A DNA stretch of 64,000 bases from Ramlibacter paludis (lineage in GTDB: Bacteria; Pseudomonadota; Gammaproteobacteria; Burkholderiales; Burkholderiaceae_C): assembly GCF_022012305.1 (NCBI RefSeq), contig NZ_JAKLTM010000009.1, forward strand, positions 62,001-126,000, written 5' to 3'. Below the pieces are notes generated by a model. It was not told the DNA's origin. It did no database searches and saw only the letters and a list, made by a program, of their open reading frames with translations. The position numbers and the translations under genes are program-made. Below, piece after piece: positions 1 through 9,390 of this stretch; position 1 is the stretch's first letter; every line of letters begins with the position of its first letter.

Positions 1-78
1 GCAGTGCTTGTGGTCCAAACCGCTCTTGCTGCGGACGAACACTTCCCACAAGGGCCATTCCTTTTTGGGATCGCTCAT
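1..78 (-). CDS. paaB: Phenylacetyl-CoA epoxidase subunit PaaB (5' end only)
   Basis: Only the first 26 codons lie in the window; the rest is beyond the left edge. The peptide begins [20 protein letters not shown], which matches the start of PaaB, the small structural subunit of the multicomponent phenylacetyl-CoA 1,2-epoxidase. Its ATG overlaps the TGA of paaA as ATGA, so the two are translationally coupled, as in known paaABCDE operons. The remaining subunits would be expected to the left. Identification rests on the short N-terminus plus its place directly behind paaA. Confidence 0.85.
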   Translation of the reverse strand, partial: MSDPKKEWPLWEVFVRSKSGLDHKHC

Positions 79-1085
79 GCCGCCACCTTCTCTTGTTGGT
101 CTTGCTTCGCCGCATAGGCGAGGGCCGCTTCGCGCACCCAGGCGCCGTCGTCCCAGGCCTTCACGCGGGCCGCGAGGCGTTCGCGGTTGCACGGGCCGTT
201 GCCGCCCACCACGTTCCAGAATTCGGTCCAGTCGATGGCGCCGAAGTCGTTGTGCTGGCGCTCCTCGTTCCACTTCAGCTCGGGGTCGGGCAGGGTGACG
301 CCCAGCACCTTGGCCTGTTCGACGGTGGCGTCGATGAACTTCTGCCGCAGTTCGTCGTTGGACACGCGCTTGATGCCCCAGCGCATCGACTGCGCCGAGT
401 TGGGCGACTGGTCGTCCGGCGGGCCGAACATCATGATCGAGGGCCACCACCAGCGGTTCACGGCGTCCTGCACCATGGCCTTCTGCGCCTCGGTGCCCTG
501 CGTCATCATGGTCAGCAGGCTCTCGTAGCCCTGGCGCTGGTGGAAGCTTTCCTCGCGGCAGATGCGGATCATCGCGCGCGCATAGGGGCCGTAGCTGCAG
601 CGGCAGATCGGCACCTGGTTCATGATGGCCGCGCCGTCGACCAGCCAGCCGATCACGCCGACGTCGGCCCAGGTGAGCGTCGGGTAGTTGAAGATGGAGC
701 TGTACTTGGCCTTGCCGGTGTGCAGCGCCTCCAGCATCTCGTCGCGCGAAGTGCCCAGCGTCTCCGCCGCCGAATAGAGATAGAGGCCGTGGCCGCCCTC
801 GTCCTGCACCTTGGCGATCAGGATGGCCTTGCGCTTGAGCGTGGGCGCGCGGGTGATCCAGTTGCCTTCCGGCAGCATGCCGACGATCTCGGAATGCGCG
901 TGCTGGCTGATCTGCCGCACCAGTGTCTTGCGGTAGTGCTCCGGCATCCAGTCCTTGCCTTCGATGAAGTCGCCCTCGGCGATGCGCGCCTCGAAGCGTT
1001 CTTCCAGCTGCAGCTCGTCGGCCGAGCGCACGGCCTTGCGCGCGTCGCCGTCCTTGCCCATGGTGTCCATGGCTTGCGTGTACAT
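75..1085 (-). CDS. paaA: Phenylacetyl-CoA epoxidase catalytic subunit PaaA
   Basis: This 336-residue protein is the diiron oxygenase subunit that epoxidises the ring of phenylacetyl-CoA, the committing step of aerobic phenylacetate breakdown in the cytosol. The ferritin-like metal ligands are visible as DEGGH (about residues 95-99) and REESFH (177-182). The open frame runs 65 codons further upstream. The ATG at 1085 was chosen because AGGAG sits just before it and the family begins here. The gene overlaps paaB by four bases and opens the operon. A promoter with a palindrome lies directly upstream (1103-1145). Family length is about 310-335 residues, so the protein looks complete. Confidence 0.97.
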   Translation of the reverse strand: MYTQAMDTMGKDGDARKAVRSADELQLEERFEARIAEGDFIEGKDWMPEHYRKTLVRQISQHAHSEIVGMLPEGNWITRAPTLKRKAILIAKVQDEGGHGLYLYSAAETLGTSRDEMLEALHTGKAKYSSIFNYPTLTWADVGVIGWLVDGAAIMNQVPICRCSYGPYARAMIRICREESFHQRQGYESLLTMMTQGTEAQKAMVQDAVNRWWWPSIMMFGPPDDQSPNSAQSMRWGIKRVSNDELRQKFIDATVEQAKVLGVTLPDPELKWNEERQHNDFGAIDWTEFWNVVGGNGPCNRERLAARVKAWDDGAWVREAALAYAAKQDQQEKVAA

Positions 1086-1102
1086 GCGGGTCTCCTGATT
1101 TC

Positions 1103-1145
1103 CGACCGAGTGGTCGATAATAGCGCCACCTATGATCCGGCGCAA
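1103..1145 (-). promoter_or_regulatory. Predicted paaA promoter with operator-like palindrome
   Basis: Reading toward paaA, TTGCGC (1145-1140), a 17-base spacer and TATTAT (1122-1117) fit a sigma-70 promoter. Just downstream lies CGACC-GAGT-GGTCG (1103-1116), where a repressor would cover the transcription start. Phenylacetate operons of related bacteria are controlled by the TetR-type PaaR, which binds CGACC/GGTCG-type palindromes and is released by phenylacetyl-CoA. Assigning this site to PaaR is inference; no paaR gene is in the window. Confidence 0.5.
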
Positions 1146-1164
1146 GAACAAGCCCGGAGACACC

Positions 1165-2124
1165 ATGCGACTCATCCTTGCCGCGACCCTGTCCGCCTTG
1201 CTGGCCGCCTGTGCCTCGTCTCCCGTGCCCGACCCGTCCTTGAGCAGCGGCTCCGTGCTGTCGCAGGTGCCGCCCGCCATCGCGGCGGAACTCGTGAAGA
1301 TCGGCCGCGTCGTCGCCCCGCCGCCGACCGCCGCCCTGTATGCGCCGCTGCAGCAGCGCGAGCCGTATGCCGGCGTGCGGGTGGAGCGCGATGCGCGCTA
1401 TGGCGCGGACGCGCAGCGCAACCTGCTCGACGTGTTCACGCCCGCGGCGCCGGGCGCGGCGCGGCCGGTGCTGGTGTTCGTGCACGGCGGCGCCTTCATG
1501 GGCGGCAACAAGCGCACCGGCGACAGCCCCTTCTACGACAACATCCTGGTCTGGGCGGTGAACAACGGCATGGTCGGCGTCAACATGACCTACCGCCTCG
1601 CGCCGCAGCACGCCTGGCCGGCCGCGCAGGAAGACATCGCGGCTGTCTTGCGCTGGGTGCGCGCGAACATCGCGGCGCGCGGCGGCGATCCGTCGCGGAT
1701 CTACCTGATGGGCCACTCGGCCGGCGCCGCCCACGTCGCGCAGTACGTCGGGCATCCGCGCTTCCACGTCGCGCCCGGCGGCGGCATTGCCGGCGCGATC
1801 ATGGTGTCGGGGCTGTTCGATCCGTCGACGGCCGAGGCGAACGCGCCGCTGCAAGCCTATTTCGGCAAGGATCCTTCGGTGTATGAAGCGCGCTCGGCCT
1901 TGCCGGGGATGGTGGCGTCAAGGCTGCCGATGCTGTTCGCCTACGCGGAACTCGATCCTTCGGACTTCCACCGGCAGGCGAGCCAGGCCAATGCGGCGCT
2001 GTGCGAGGCGAAGCGCTGCGCGCCCATGCTGCTGCTGCAGGGGCACAGCCACATGTCGGAGGTGTATTCGATCAACACGGCGGATCACGCGTTGACGGAT
2101 GCGATCCGGGCGTTCGTGCGCTGA
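1165..2124 (+). CDS. Lipoprotein alpha/beta hydrolase (carboxylesterase/BD-FAE-like)
   Basis: A 319-residue predicted lipoprotein. The N-terminus [16 protein letters not shown] is a signal peptide with a lipobox ending at Cys16, so the enzyme should be anchored in the envelope. The alpha/beta hydrolase fold shows the oxyanion motif HGGAFMGG (107-114) and the nucleophile elbow GHSAG with Ser185. A later Asp (AELDPSD) and His (QGHSHMSEV) complete the triad. Such enzymes cleave esters; the substrate is unknown. The ATG at 1165 has GGAGA before it; an upstream ATG at 1132 would spoil the signal peptide. The gene diverges from paaA and converges on mnmA with a one-base gap. Confidence 0.85.
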   Translation: MRLILAATLSALLAACASSPVPDPSLSSGSVLSQVPPAIAAELVKIGRVVAPPPTAALYAPLQQREPYAGVRVERDARYGADAQRNLLDVFTPAAPGAARPVLVFVHGGAFMGGNKRTGDSPFYDNILVWAVNNGMVGVNMTYRLAPQHAWPAAQEDIAAVLRWVRANIAARGGDPSRIYLMGHSAGAAHVAQYVGHPRFHVAPGGGIAGAIMVSGLFDPSTAEANAPLQAYFGKDPSVYEARSALPGMVASRLPMLFAYAELDPSDFHRQASQANAALCEAKRCAPMLLLQGHSHMSEVYSINTADHALTDAIRAFVR

Positions 2125-2125
2125 T

Positions 2126-3244
2126 TCAGGCCGCGGTCGCGCCGGCGATCACGCCGCCACCCAGGCACACCTCGCCGTCGTACAACACCGCCGATTGCCC
2201 CGGCGTCACCGCCCACTGCGGGTCGCCGAACTCCAGCGCGAAGCCGTCGTCCGCGTCCTCCAGCGTGCAAGGCGCATCCGCCTGCCGGTAGCGCGTCTTG
2301 GCGGCATAGCTGCCCGGCGCGGGCGCCTCGCCCGAGGTCCAGCTCACGTCGTCCGCTTCCAGGGCCGACGACAGCAGCCACGGGTGGTCATGCCCTTGCA
2401 CGACCCACAGCGTGTTGTTCTCGATGTCCTTGCGCGCGACGAACCACGGCGCATGCTCGCCGCCGCCGCGCTGCGCGCCCTTTTCCTTCACGCCGCCGAT
2501 GCCCAGCCCCTGGCGCTGGCCCAGCGTGTAGAAGCTCAGGCCCTGGTGCTTGCCGATCACGCGGCCGCGCTCGTCCTTGATCGGGCCCGGCTCTTTCTGG
2601 ATATAGCGGTTCAGGAACTCGCGAAACGGCCGCTCGCCGATGAAGCAGATGCCGGTCGAGTCCTTCTTCTTCGCGTTGGGCAGGCCGATCTCCTCGGCGA
2701 TGCGCCGCACCTCGGTCTTGCGCAGTTCGCCCACCGGGAACAGCGTCTTCGCCAGCTGCGCCTGGTTGAGGCGGTGCAGGAAGTAGCTCTGGTCCTTGCT
2801 CTCGTCCAGGCCCTTCAGCAGCTCGAACCTGCCGTCGCGCTCGCGCACCCGCGCGTAGTGGCCGGTCGCGATCTTCTCCGCGCCCAGGCGCATGGCGTGG
2901 TCGAGGAAGGCCTTGAACTTGATCTCGGCGTTGCACAGCACATCCGGATTGGGCGTGCGGCCGGCCTGGTACTCGCGCAGGAACTCGGCGAAGACGCGGT
3001 CCTTGTATTCGGCCGCGAAGTTCACGTGCTCGATCGGAATGCCGATGACGTCGGCCACGCTCGCCGCATCGACGAAGTCGACGTTCGACGAGCAGTATTC
3101 GCTGTCGTCGTCGTCTTCCCAGTTCTTCATGAAGATGGCGACCACGTCGTAGCCCTGCTGCTTGAGCAGGTACGCCGTGACCGCGGAGTCCACGCCCCCG
3201 CTCAAGCCGACGACCACGCGGGGCCGGGATTCCTTCGTTGCCAT
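2126..3244 (-). CDS. mnmA: tRNA-specific 2-thiouridylase MnmA
   Basis: MnmA (372 residues) adds sulfur to C2 of the wobble uridine (U34) of tRNA-Lys, -Glu and -Gln, using ATP and a sulfur relay. The PP-loop GLSGGVDSA starts at about residue 13. The two reactive cysteines are seen in [10 protein letters not shown] (Cys104) and STGICFIG (Cys200). Length matches the family. The promoter-like GATAAT lies only 7 bases before the ATG and there is no Shine-Dalgarno sequence, so a leaderless mRNA is possible. The Nudix gene nudJ is close by at 4651-5133; these two genes are also neighbours in E. coli. Confidence 0.98.
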   Translation of the reverse strand: MATKESRPRVVVGLSGGVDSAVTAYLLKQQGYDVVAIFMKNWEDDDDSEYCSSNVDFVDAASVADVIGIPIEHVNFAAEYKDRVFAEFLREYQAGRTPNPDVLCNAEIKFKAFLDHAMRLGAEKIATGHYARVRERDGRFELLKGLDESKDQSYFLHRLNQAQLAKTLFPVGELRKTEVRRIAEEIGLPNAKKKDSTGICFIGERPFREFLNRYIQKEPGPIKDERGRVIGKHQGLSFYTLGQRQGLGIGGVKEKGAQRGGGEHAPWFVARKDIENNTLWVVQGHDHPWLLSSALEADDVSWTSGEAPAPGSYAAKTRYRQADAPCTLEDADDGFALEFGDPQWAVTPGQSAVLYDGEVCLGGGVIAGATAA

Positions 3245-3251
3245 GTATGCG

Positions 3252-3257
3252 ATTATC
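3252..3257 (-). promoter_or_regulatory. -10 box (GATAAT) of mnmA
   Basis: On the minus strand GATAAT is followed by 7 bases and then the mnmA ATG. Transcription would begin at or next to the start codon. The same arrangement recurs at nudJ, the amidotransferase gene and others in this window. Confidence 0.5.
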
Positions 3258-3276
3258 CCGGCGCGACCATATCCCC

Positions 3277-4614
3277 ATGCTGGACCGGCCCAACATCCTC
3301 GCCCTGCCGCGGCAGAAGCCTTCGCCCGCGGCCCTGGCCGCCTCGGGGGCGCTGCACGTGGCGCTGGCCTGGCTGCTGCTGCAGTACACGCCGGTGCAGC
3401 AGGCGGTGCGCTACGTGGTGACGCAGGTGGTGCGGCCGCAAAGCGCGAACCCGCCGGCGACGAGTCCGGCGGCCGCCTCCAGTCCGCCGCCCAGCCGCGC
3501 GATCACGCTGCCCGGCCCGCGCGGCAGCAGCGCCGAATCGCCCGACCTGTTTTCGAACACGCCGCAGTCCAGCGTGCCGATGCAGGTGACCGACCAGTTG
3601 CCCGACACGCTCAAGCCCGCGCGCAAGAAGCGCCGCCGCGCGCAGCCGGCGCCGGAGCCGGCGCGCGAGGAAGCCCCGGCGGCCGTGCCATCGCCCGCGC
3701 TGAAGTCCGAAACGCAGCTGAGGCTGCCGGAGCCCGTGCAGGAAGTAGCGCCTGCCCCGCCGCCGGAGCCCGCGCCGCCGCCGCCTTTGCCCGTGCCCGA
3801 ACCGGTGCCTGTTCCTGCACCGGCGCCGGTGCCCGTCCCGGCGCCGGCTCCTGTGCCGGTTCCCGCGCCCGCGCCGGTTCCCGCACCGGCCCCCGTACCC
3901 GCGCCGGCGCCTGTGCCTGTGCCGGCACCCGCTCCCGCACCGGTGCCGGCCCCGGCACCGGTCCCGGCGCCTCCCGCACCGGCGCCCGTCCCGGCACCGC
4001 CCGCGCCGGCCCCGGTTCCCGCGCCCCCAGCCCCCGCGCCGGTTCCCGCGCCGCCCGCACCGGCTGCGGTCCCGGCGCCGCCGGCGCCCGCCCCGGTACC
4101 GGCACCCCCTGCACCCGCGGCTCCTCCGGCGCCGGCCGCTCCGGTGGCGGCGCCGGCGGCGCCTTCCCCCGCGCCCGCTGCTCCCGCGCCCTCGGCTCCG
4201 GCCCCGGCCGCGCCCGGACCTGCGATCAGCGCGCCCCCTGGCCCCGCAACGAGCGGGCCGTCCACCGGTCCGGGCACGGCGGCGCCACCACCGTCCGCGC
4301 CTGGCCCCGGCTGGGGCACGCCCGGCGTGGCGTCGCCGGCCGCGCCCCGCGCCTTGCCGCCCGCGCCCGTGATCCTGCCGCCGGCGCCGCCCTTGCTGCG
4401 CGGCCCTTACGCCACGCCGCAGCGCCGCAGCCTCGCCGACATGGCCAACGAGCAGCTGCGGCGCGGCAAGCCCAAGGATGCGTTGCAGGAAGGGATGGAG
4501 GGCGCAGGGCGCGACGACTGCCTGCATGCGCCGGAGAAGGAGGGGTCGGTGGGCGGCCTGCTGGCGCTGCCGCAGACCATCGAGCGGGCGATGACGGGCA
4601 AGTGCGCGAAGTGA
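3277..4614 (+). CDS. Pro/Ala-repeat single-pass envelope protein of unknown function
   Basis: A 445-residue protein. Residues about 20-50 form one membrane-spanning helix ([14 protein letters not shown]). A long spacer rich in VPAPAP and PPAPA units follows (about residues 165-320). The C-terminal part of about 70 residues carries two cysteines (DDC and KCAK at the end). The layout of cytoplasmic start, one helix and a Pro-rich periplasmic rod recalls TonB or TolA, and ExbB/ExbD genes lie 0.6 kb downstream. I cannot see the usual TonB C-terminal fold, so it should not be called TonB. The start at 3277 gives the shortest N-terminus before the helix; no clear Shine-Dalgarno sequence. Divergent from mnmA, 32 bases apart. 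Confidence 0.7.
   Translation: MLDRPNILALPRQKPSPAALAASGALHVALAWLLLQYTPVQQAVRYVVTQVVRPQSANPPATSPAAASSPPPSRAITLPGPRGSSAESPDLFSNTPQSSVPMQVTDQLPDTLKPARKKRRRAQPAPEPAREEAPAAVPSPALKSETQLRLPEPVQEVAPAPPPEPAPPPPLPVPEPVPVPAPAPVPVPAPAPVPVPAPAPVPAPAPVPAPAPVPVPAPAPAPVPAPAPVPAPPAPAPVPAPPAPAPVPAPPAPAPVPAPPAPAAVPAPPAPAPVPAPPAPAAPPAPAAPVAAPAAPSPAPAAPAPSAPAPAAPGPAISAPPGPATSGPSTGPGTAAPPPSAPGPGWGTPGVASPAAPRALPPAPVILPPAPPLLRGPYATPQRRSLADMANEQLRRGKPKDALQEGMEGAGRDDCLHAPEKEGSVGGLLALPQTIERAMTGKCAK
3775..4245 (+). repeat. In-frame Pro-Ala-Pro-Val coding repeat
   Basis: A low-complexity tract of short units close to GTPCCGGCGCCG encodes tandem VPAPAP and later PVPAPPAPA motifs. Unit boundaries vary, so the tract is likely to change length by slippage. 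It forms the rigid spacer of the surrounding gene and also creates long false ORFs in the other frames. Confidence 0.85.
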
Positions 4615-4650
4615 TGGCCTGCGGTGGGGTCGCGCCAGCGATCCCGCCCA

Positions 4651-5133
4651 TCACGACACGTTGTAGACGCTCGGGTCGGTATGCACGCTGTCCAGCGGCA
4701 ACCTGATCCCCGCCAGGTAGTCGTCGATGCACCGCAACACCATCGGGCTCCGATGCCGGTCCGCGCTGGCCCGCAGCTCATCGAGCGTCATCCACAAGGT
4801 GCGCACGATGCCTTCGTCCAGCGGCCGCCCGGGTTCCTGCTCGCCGAGCTCGCCGCAGAAGGCAAAGCGCAGGTAGGTGATGTCCTCGCCGTCGGCCTGC
4901 TTCACGAAGCGCGCCATGTAGACGCCCACCAGCGCCGTCGGCTTGAAGTGCCAGGCGGTCTCTTCCAGCGCTTCGCGCGCGCACGCCTGCGGCAAGGACT
5001 CGCCGGGGTCCAGGTGCCCGGCCGGCGTGTTGAGGCGCAGGCCGCCGGAGGTTTCTTCTTCGATGATGAGGAAGCGGCCATCGCGTTCGATGATCGCGGC
5101 CACGGTGACACTGGGTCGCCAACGATTGCTCAT
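4651..5133 (-). CDS. nudJ: Nudix hydrolase, NudJ-like phosphatase
   Basis: A 160-residue Nudix hydrolase. The Nudix box runs from Gly39 (GHLDPGESLPQ...) through REALEE at residues 53-58; the usual final Gly is Ala60. In E. coli NudJ removes phosphate from nucleoside di/triphosphates and from the thiamine precursor HMP-PP, and its gene adjoins mnmA. Here mnmA is 1.4 kb away on the same strand with one divergent gene between, which supports the NudJ assignment. CATAAT stands 6 bases before the ATG. The exact substrate is inferred from the family. Confidence 0.85.
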   Translation of the reverse strand: MSNRWRPSVTVAAIIERDGRFLIIEEETSGGLRLNTPAGHLDPGESLPQACAREALEETAWHFKPTALVGVYMARFVKQADGEDITYLRFAFCGELGEQEPGRPLDEGIVRTLWMTLDELRASADRHRSPMVLRCIDDYLAGIRLPLDSVHTDPSVYNVS

Positions 5134-5139
5134 TGGCGG

Positions 5140-5145
5140 ATTATG
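5140..5145 (-). promoter_or_regulatory. -10 box (CATAAT) of nudJ
   Basis: CATAAT on the minus strand ends 6 bases before the nudJ ATG, with no Shine-Dalgarno sequence between. This is another candidate for leaderless transcription. Confidence 0.5.
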
Positions 5146-5190
5146 GTCGTGTAGTCCAGAATGCGGGCGTCCTGCGCTCCCTCCAAATCC

Positions 5191-5940
5191 ATGCATCGCT
5201 TCCTGCTCGCCCTCGCCCTCCTTGCCTCCAGCTTCGCCGCCACGGCGCAGGCGGCCCTTCCGGCCATCCAGGCGCCGGCGGCGGCGGCCAACCCCTATGG
5301 CCTGGGCGCGCTCTGGGCGCAGGGCGATCCGGTCGCGCGGGGCACCATCCTCGTGCTGGCCATCATGTCGCTGGCCAGCTGGTACGTGCTGATCACCAAG
5401 CTGCTGGCGCAGTCGCGCATGGGCGGCCAGGGCCGCGCCGCCAACCAGAGCTTCTGGAAGGCCGACAGCGTGCAGAAGGGCGCCCAGCAGCTGCAGGCGG
5501 GCAGCCCCTACCGCTTCATCGCCGAGTCGGCGCTGGAAGCGGCGCGCAAGCACGACGGCCTGATCGGCAAGGTGGACATCAACACCTGGATCGCGCAGAG
5601 CATCGAGCGTGCCGTGGGCACCGTGCACAGCCGCACGCAGGAAGGCCTCGCGGTGCTGGCCACCGTGGGCTCCACCGCCCCCTTCGTCGGCCTGTTCGGC
5701 ACGGTCTGGGGCATCTACAACGCGCTGGTGCGCATCGGCGCCTCGGGCTCGGCCTCGATCGACAAGGTGGCCGGCCCCGTCGGCGAGGCGCTGATCATGA
5801 CGGCCATCGGCCTCGCGGTCGCGGTGCCGGCCGTGCTGGGCTACAACTGGCTGGTGCGCCGCAACAAGGTGGCGATGGACACGGTACGCGCCTTCGGCTC
5901 CGACCTGCACACGGTGCTGCTGGCGGCGGGCACGCGCTGA
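5191..5940 (+). CDS. exbB: MotA/TolQ/ExbB proton channel family protein (ExbB)
   Basis: A 249-residue inner-membrane protein of the ExbB/TolQ family. It starts with a signal-like sequence (MHRFLLALALLASSFAATAQA). Three membrane helices follow, including the conserved stretch [19 protein letters not shown] and a last helix near EALIMTAIGLAVAVPA. With ExbD it forms the proton channel that energises TonB-type partners. The frame could open 10 codons earlier, but the ATG at 5191 gives the cleaner signal sequence. Its TGA overlaps the ATG of the first exbD. The Pro-rich protein at 3277 may be the periplasmic partner (inference). Confidence 0.9.
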   Translation: MHRFLLALALLASSFAATAQAALPAIQAPAAAANPYGLGALWAQGDPVARGTILVLAIMSLASWYVLITKLLAQSRMGGQGRAANQSFWKADSVQKGAQQLQAGSPYRFIAESALEAARKHDGLIGKVDINTWIAQSIERAVGTVHSRTQEGLAVLATVGSTAPFVGLFGTVWGIYNALVRIGASGSASIDKVAGPVGEALIMTAIGLAVAVPAVLGYNWLVRRNKVAMDTVRAFGSDLHTVLLAAGTR

Positions 5941-6362
5941 TGGGGATCCGCTACGACACCGGGGAGGGCGAGGACGGCCTGATCGCGACGATCAACACCA
6001 CGCCGCTGGTCGACGTGATGCTGGTGCTGCTGATCATCTTCCTGATCACCATCCCGGTGGTGAACAGCTCGATCGCGGTCAACCTGCCGGTGGAGACCAA
6101 CCAGCAGAAGGACCCGAACCGCGAGAACGTGATCATCACGGTGGACGCGCAGGGTTCCATCTACTGGTTCGAGACGAAGCTGCCCGATGCCAGCGGCCTG
6201 CCCGAGCTGCTCGGCAAGATCGCCGGCATGCAGCCGCAGCCGGAGCTGCACATCCGCGGCGATGCGCGCGCCGACTACGCTTCCATCGGCAAGGTGGTCG
6301 AGGCCGCGCAGCAGGCCGGCATCGCCCGCATCGGCTTCCTGACCGAGCCGCCTTCGCGCTGA
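5940..6362 (+). CDS. exbD: ExbD/TolR family biopolymer transport protein (first copy)
   Basis: A 140-residue single-pass protein. The N-terminal membrane helix contains TTPLVDVMLVLLIIFLITIP with the conserved proton-carrying Asp25, followed by a periplasmic ExbD domain ending GIARIGFLTEPPSR. It works with ExbB to convert proton flow into movement of a TonB-like protein. Its ATG shares two bases with the stop of exbB (TGATG). A second, different ExbD follows six bases later. This gene is not a separate open frame from its own ATG in a simple scan, because the frame stays open from 5133. Confidence 0.92.
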   Translation: MGIRYDTGEGEDGLIATINTTPLVDVMLVLLIIFLITIPVVNSSIAVNLPVETNQQKDPNRENVIITVDAQGSIYWFETKLPDASGLPELLGKIAGMQPQPELHIRGDARADYASIGKVVEAAQQAGIARIGFLTEPPSR

Positions 6363-6368
6363 GCCGCC

Positions 6369-6785
6369 ATGCACATCCGCGCCGGCACCGAGTCCGATCC
6401 CGACCCGATCGTCGACATCAACACCACGCCGCTGGTGGACGTGCTGCTGGTCCTGCTGGTGATGCTGATCATCACCATCCCGATCCAGCTGCATGCGGTG
6501 GATGTCGAGATGCCCGGCAAGAACGCGCCGCCGCCCCAGGCGCCGCCGGTGGTGGTGCAATTGGAAGTGCAGCCCGCCGGGCGCTATGCGTGGAACGGCG
6601 AAGTGCTGGCCGACCGCGCGGCCCTGGAGGCCAAGCTGCGCGACGTTGCGCAGCAGCCCGAGCAACCGGAGATCCACTTGCAGCCGCATCCGCAATCCAA
6701 GTACGACAGCGTGGCCGCCGCCTTGTCGAGCGCGCAGCGGCTGGGCCTGCAGAAGATCGGCGTGGTGAGCACGGCGCCGCGGTGA
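6369..6785 (+). CDS. exbD: ExbD/TolR family biopolymer transport protein (second copy)
   Basis: This 138-residue ExbD has the helix motif TTPLVDVLLVLLVMLIITIP with Asp24, and a periplasmic part ending LGLQKIGVVSTAPR. It is clearly different in sequence from the preceding ExbD, so the pair is not a recent duplication. ExbB-ExbD-ExbD operons are known in bacteria whose TonB systems use a heteromeric ExbD pair. It follows the first exbD by six bases and precedes a small membrane protein by four, so all four genes look co-transcribed. Confidence 0.92.
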   Translation: MHIRAGTESDPDPIVDINTTPLVDVLLVLLVMLIITIPIQLHAVDVEMPGKNAPPPQAPPVVVQLEVQPAGRYAWNGEVLADRAALEAKLRDVAQQPEQPEIHLQPHPQSKYDSVAAALSSAQRLGLQKIGVVSTAPR

Positions 6786-6789
6786 CGCC

Positions 6790-7362
6790 ATGGAAGACGC
6801 GCCGCGCCTGCTGCTGATGTATGTGGTTTATCCGGTGTGGGTGGCCTGCGGCCTGGCGGACTGGGCCTGCCACCGCCGCACCCGCATCGAGGCCACCAGC
6901 GGCATCCGGGAGAACCTCTTCCACTGGCTGCTGATGGCCGAGATCGGCGTGGCGATGCTGGCGGTGGCCTTGCTCGAGGTGAATGCGGCGATCCTGCTGC
7001 TGGTGTTCGCCTGCTTCCTCGCGCACGAACTCACGGTGTGGATCGAACTGCAGTTCGTCGCGCCGCTGCGCGAGGTGACGCCCACCGAGCAGATGATCCA
7101 CAGCTTCCTGGAGTTGCTGCCGCTGCTGTCGTTGGCGCTGCTGGCTGTGCAGCATTGGGGGCAGGTGATGTCGCTGCTCGATGAATCCATGCCGGACTTC
7201 GGGCTGCGGCTGAAGGACGAGCCTTGGCCGAGCGGGTACTTGTGGGCGGCGTTCGGGGCGGCTGCGGTGTTCAACGGGTTGCCGTTGGCGGAGGAGTTAT
7301 GGCGGTGCTGGCGCAGCCGCGGTTCGGCTGCGCGCTCACCACGGCCTACGGGAACGGCGTGA
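6790..7362 (+). CDS. Small multi-pass membrane protein, unknown function
   Basis: A 190-residue protein with about four predicted membrane helices (near residues 8-25, 45-62, 66-82 and 115-132). I do not recognise the family. It begins four bases after the second exbD and is probably the last gene of that operon, but a role in energy transduction is not shown. The final 15 or so codons (SRGSAARSPRPTGTA) are written by a 33-base repeat that also occurs at 56286-56318. The original stop codon was therefore probably further upstream and the tail is added sequence. Confidence 0.75.
   Translation: MEDAPRLLLMYVVYPVWVACGLADWACHRRTRIEATSGIRENLFHWLLMAEIGVAMLAVALLEVNAAILLLVFACFLAHELTVWIELQFVAPLREVTPTEQMIHSFLELLPLLSLALLAVQHWGQVMSLLDESMPDFGLRLKDEPWPSGYLWAAFGAAAVFNGLPLAEELWRCWRSRGSAARSPRPTGTA
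7319..7351 (+). repeat. 33-base interspersed repeat, copy 1
   Basis: These 33 bases are identical to the reverse complement of 56286-56318. The core is CACCACGGCCTACGG. Here the unit lies at the very end of the 6790-7362 frame, between two convergent genes. The distant copy is likewise between convergent genes, paired with a related arm to make a hairpin. It looks like a short palindromic or REP-type family. Confidence 0.85.
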
Positions 7363-7363
7363 G

Positions 7364-8086
7364 TCAGGTCTCGTACTCCGGCGCCCCCTGCACCCACATG
7401 AACGACTGCAGGTCGATCATGTCCTTCGCCTTGAACCCGGGCTTGCGGTCCAGGTCGCGGCGCAACACGCTGGCGAAGGTCAGCAGGTCCTGGTACTGCG
7501 ACCAGCTCGGCTTGCTGTGGTGGCCGAGCGCGTAGCCATAGAGCTGCGCCGCCTTGCGCGTCGCGCGCGGCTTGAAGAACATGTGGCGATCCGGCCGCGC
7601 GATGAAGCCGAACACCGTCGCCACCGGCCAGGTCAGCACCGGGCTGCGCGGCTGCGGGAGGTCGGCCAGTGCTTCCAGCCAGTCGTTGAAGCGCCGCTGC
7701 GGAGAGCCATGCCCGTAGAGGAAAGCATGCAGTTCGGTGGCGAACAGCCGGGCGCCGGCGGGCGTCTTCACGGCGTCGCGCAGCGCCATGCGCTCGAAGG
7801 AGAACAGCAGGTTCGCGCGCGCCTCGATGCGCACGGCGGCATCGGCGATGTCGCGGAACTCGCCGCGCGCCAGCAGCTTGCGGAAACCGGCCGGGCTCAG
7901 CTCGATGTTCCATTCCATGTGGGCGCGCTCCTTGTGCGAGCGCTCGGCCACCAGGTAGGTCTCGTCCTCGAAACCAGCCGGGTAGAACAGTTCGAACTTG
8001 CGGCGGCAAAGAGCCGCGCCGAGGTAGACGACGTTGGCGCCGGCAGCGCCGGAAGGGGGATACGGTAGGGATGCGGTGCGGGCCAT
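7364..8086 (-). CDS. Conserved hypothetical protein
   Basis: A 240-residue soluble-looking protein that I cannot assign. It has no signal peptide, no membrane helix and no motif I recognise. It is rich in aromatic residues and Arg/Lys, and ends LQSFMWVQGAPEYET. The start ATG at 8086 is preceded by a weak GGAC. It ends one base after the convergent membrane-protein gene and is separated from the phosphoesterase gene upstream by 65 bases on the same strand. The real-gene call rests on length, frame and absence of a better frame in this stretch. Confidence 0.75.
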   Translation of the reverse strand: MARTASLPYPPSGAAGANVVYLGAALCRRKFELFYPAGFEDETYLVAERSHKERAHMEWNIELSPAGFRKLLARGEFRDIADAAVRIEARANLLFSFERMALRDAVKTPAGARLFATELHAFLYGHGSPQRRFNDWLEALADLPQPRSPVLTWPVATVFGFIARPDRHMFFKPRATRKAAQLYGYALGHHSKPSWSQYQDLLTFASVLRRDLDRKPGFKAKDMIDLQSFMWVQGAPEYET

Positions 8087-8151
8087 GAGTCCAGTGTCCG
8101 CAGGGCGTCTAGCTCAGCCGCGTCAGACAATCCGCCACAGGCCTGTAGGAC

Positions 8152-9282
<1,131 letters not shown>

Positions 9283-9390
9283 GGTTGGTTGAAAGACTAG
9301 TGCGCCTGGGTTACGGCAGAGTGAGCGGTTTCTTCATGTAAGCTTGGGTTCAGGATAGCCACAGACCAAGAACCGCAGAGGAGAGCCTCC

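Noticed and set aside
93-1886. Long plus-strand open frame opposite paaA and across the esterase gene
   Set aside because: It is a mirror frame of high-GC coding DNA with Arg/His/Val-rich content and no ribosome site; paaA and the lipoprotein gene explain the region.
3253-4527. Arg/Gly-rich and Ala/Gly-rich frames on both strands around the Pro-Ala repeat
   Set aside because: They come from translating the repeat in the wrong frame.
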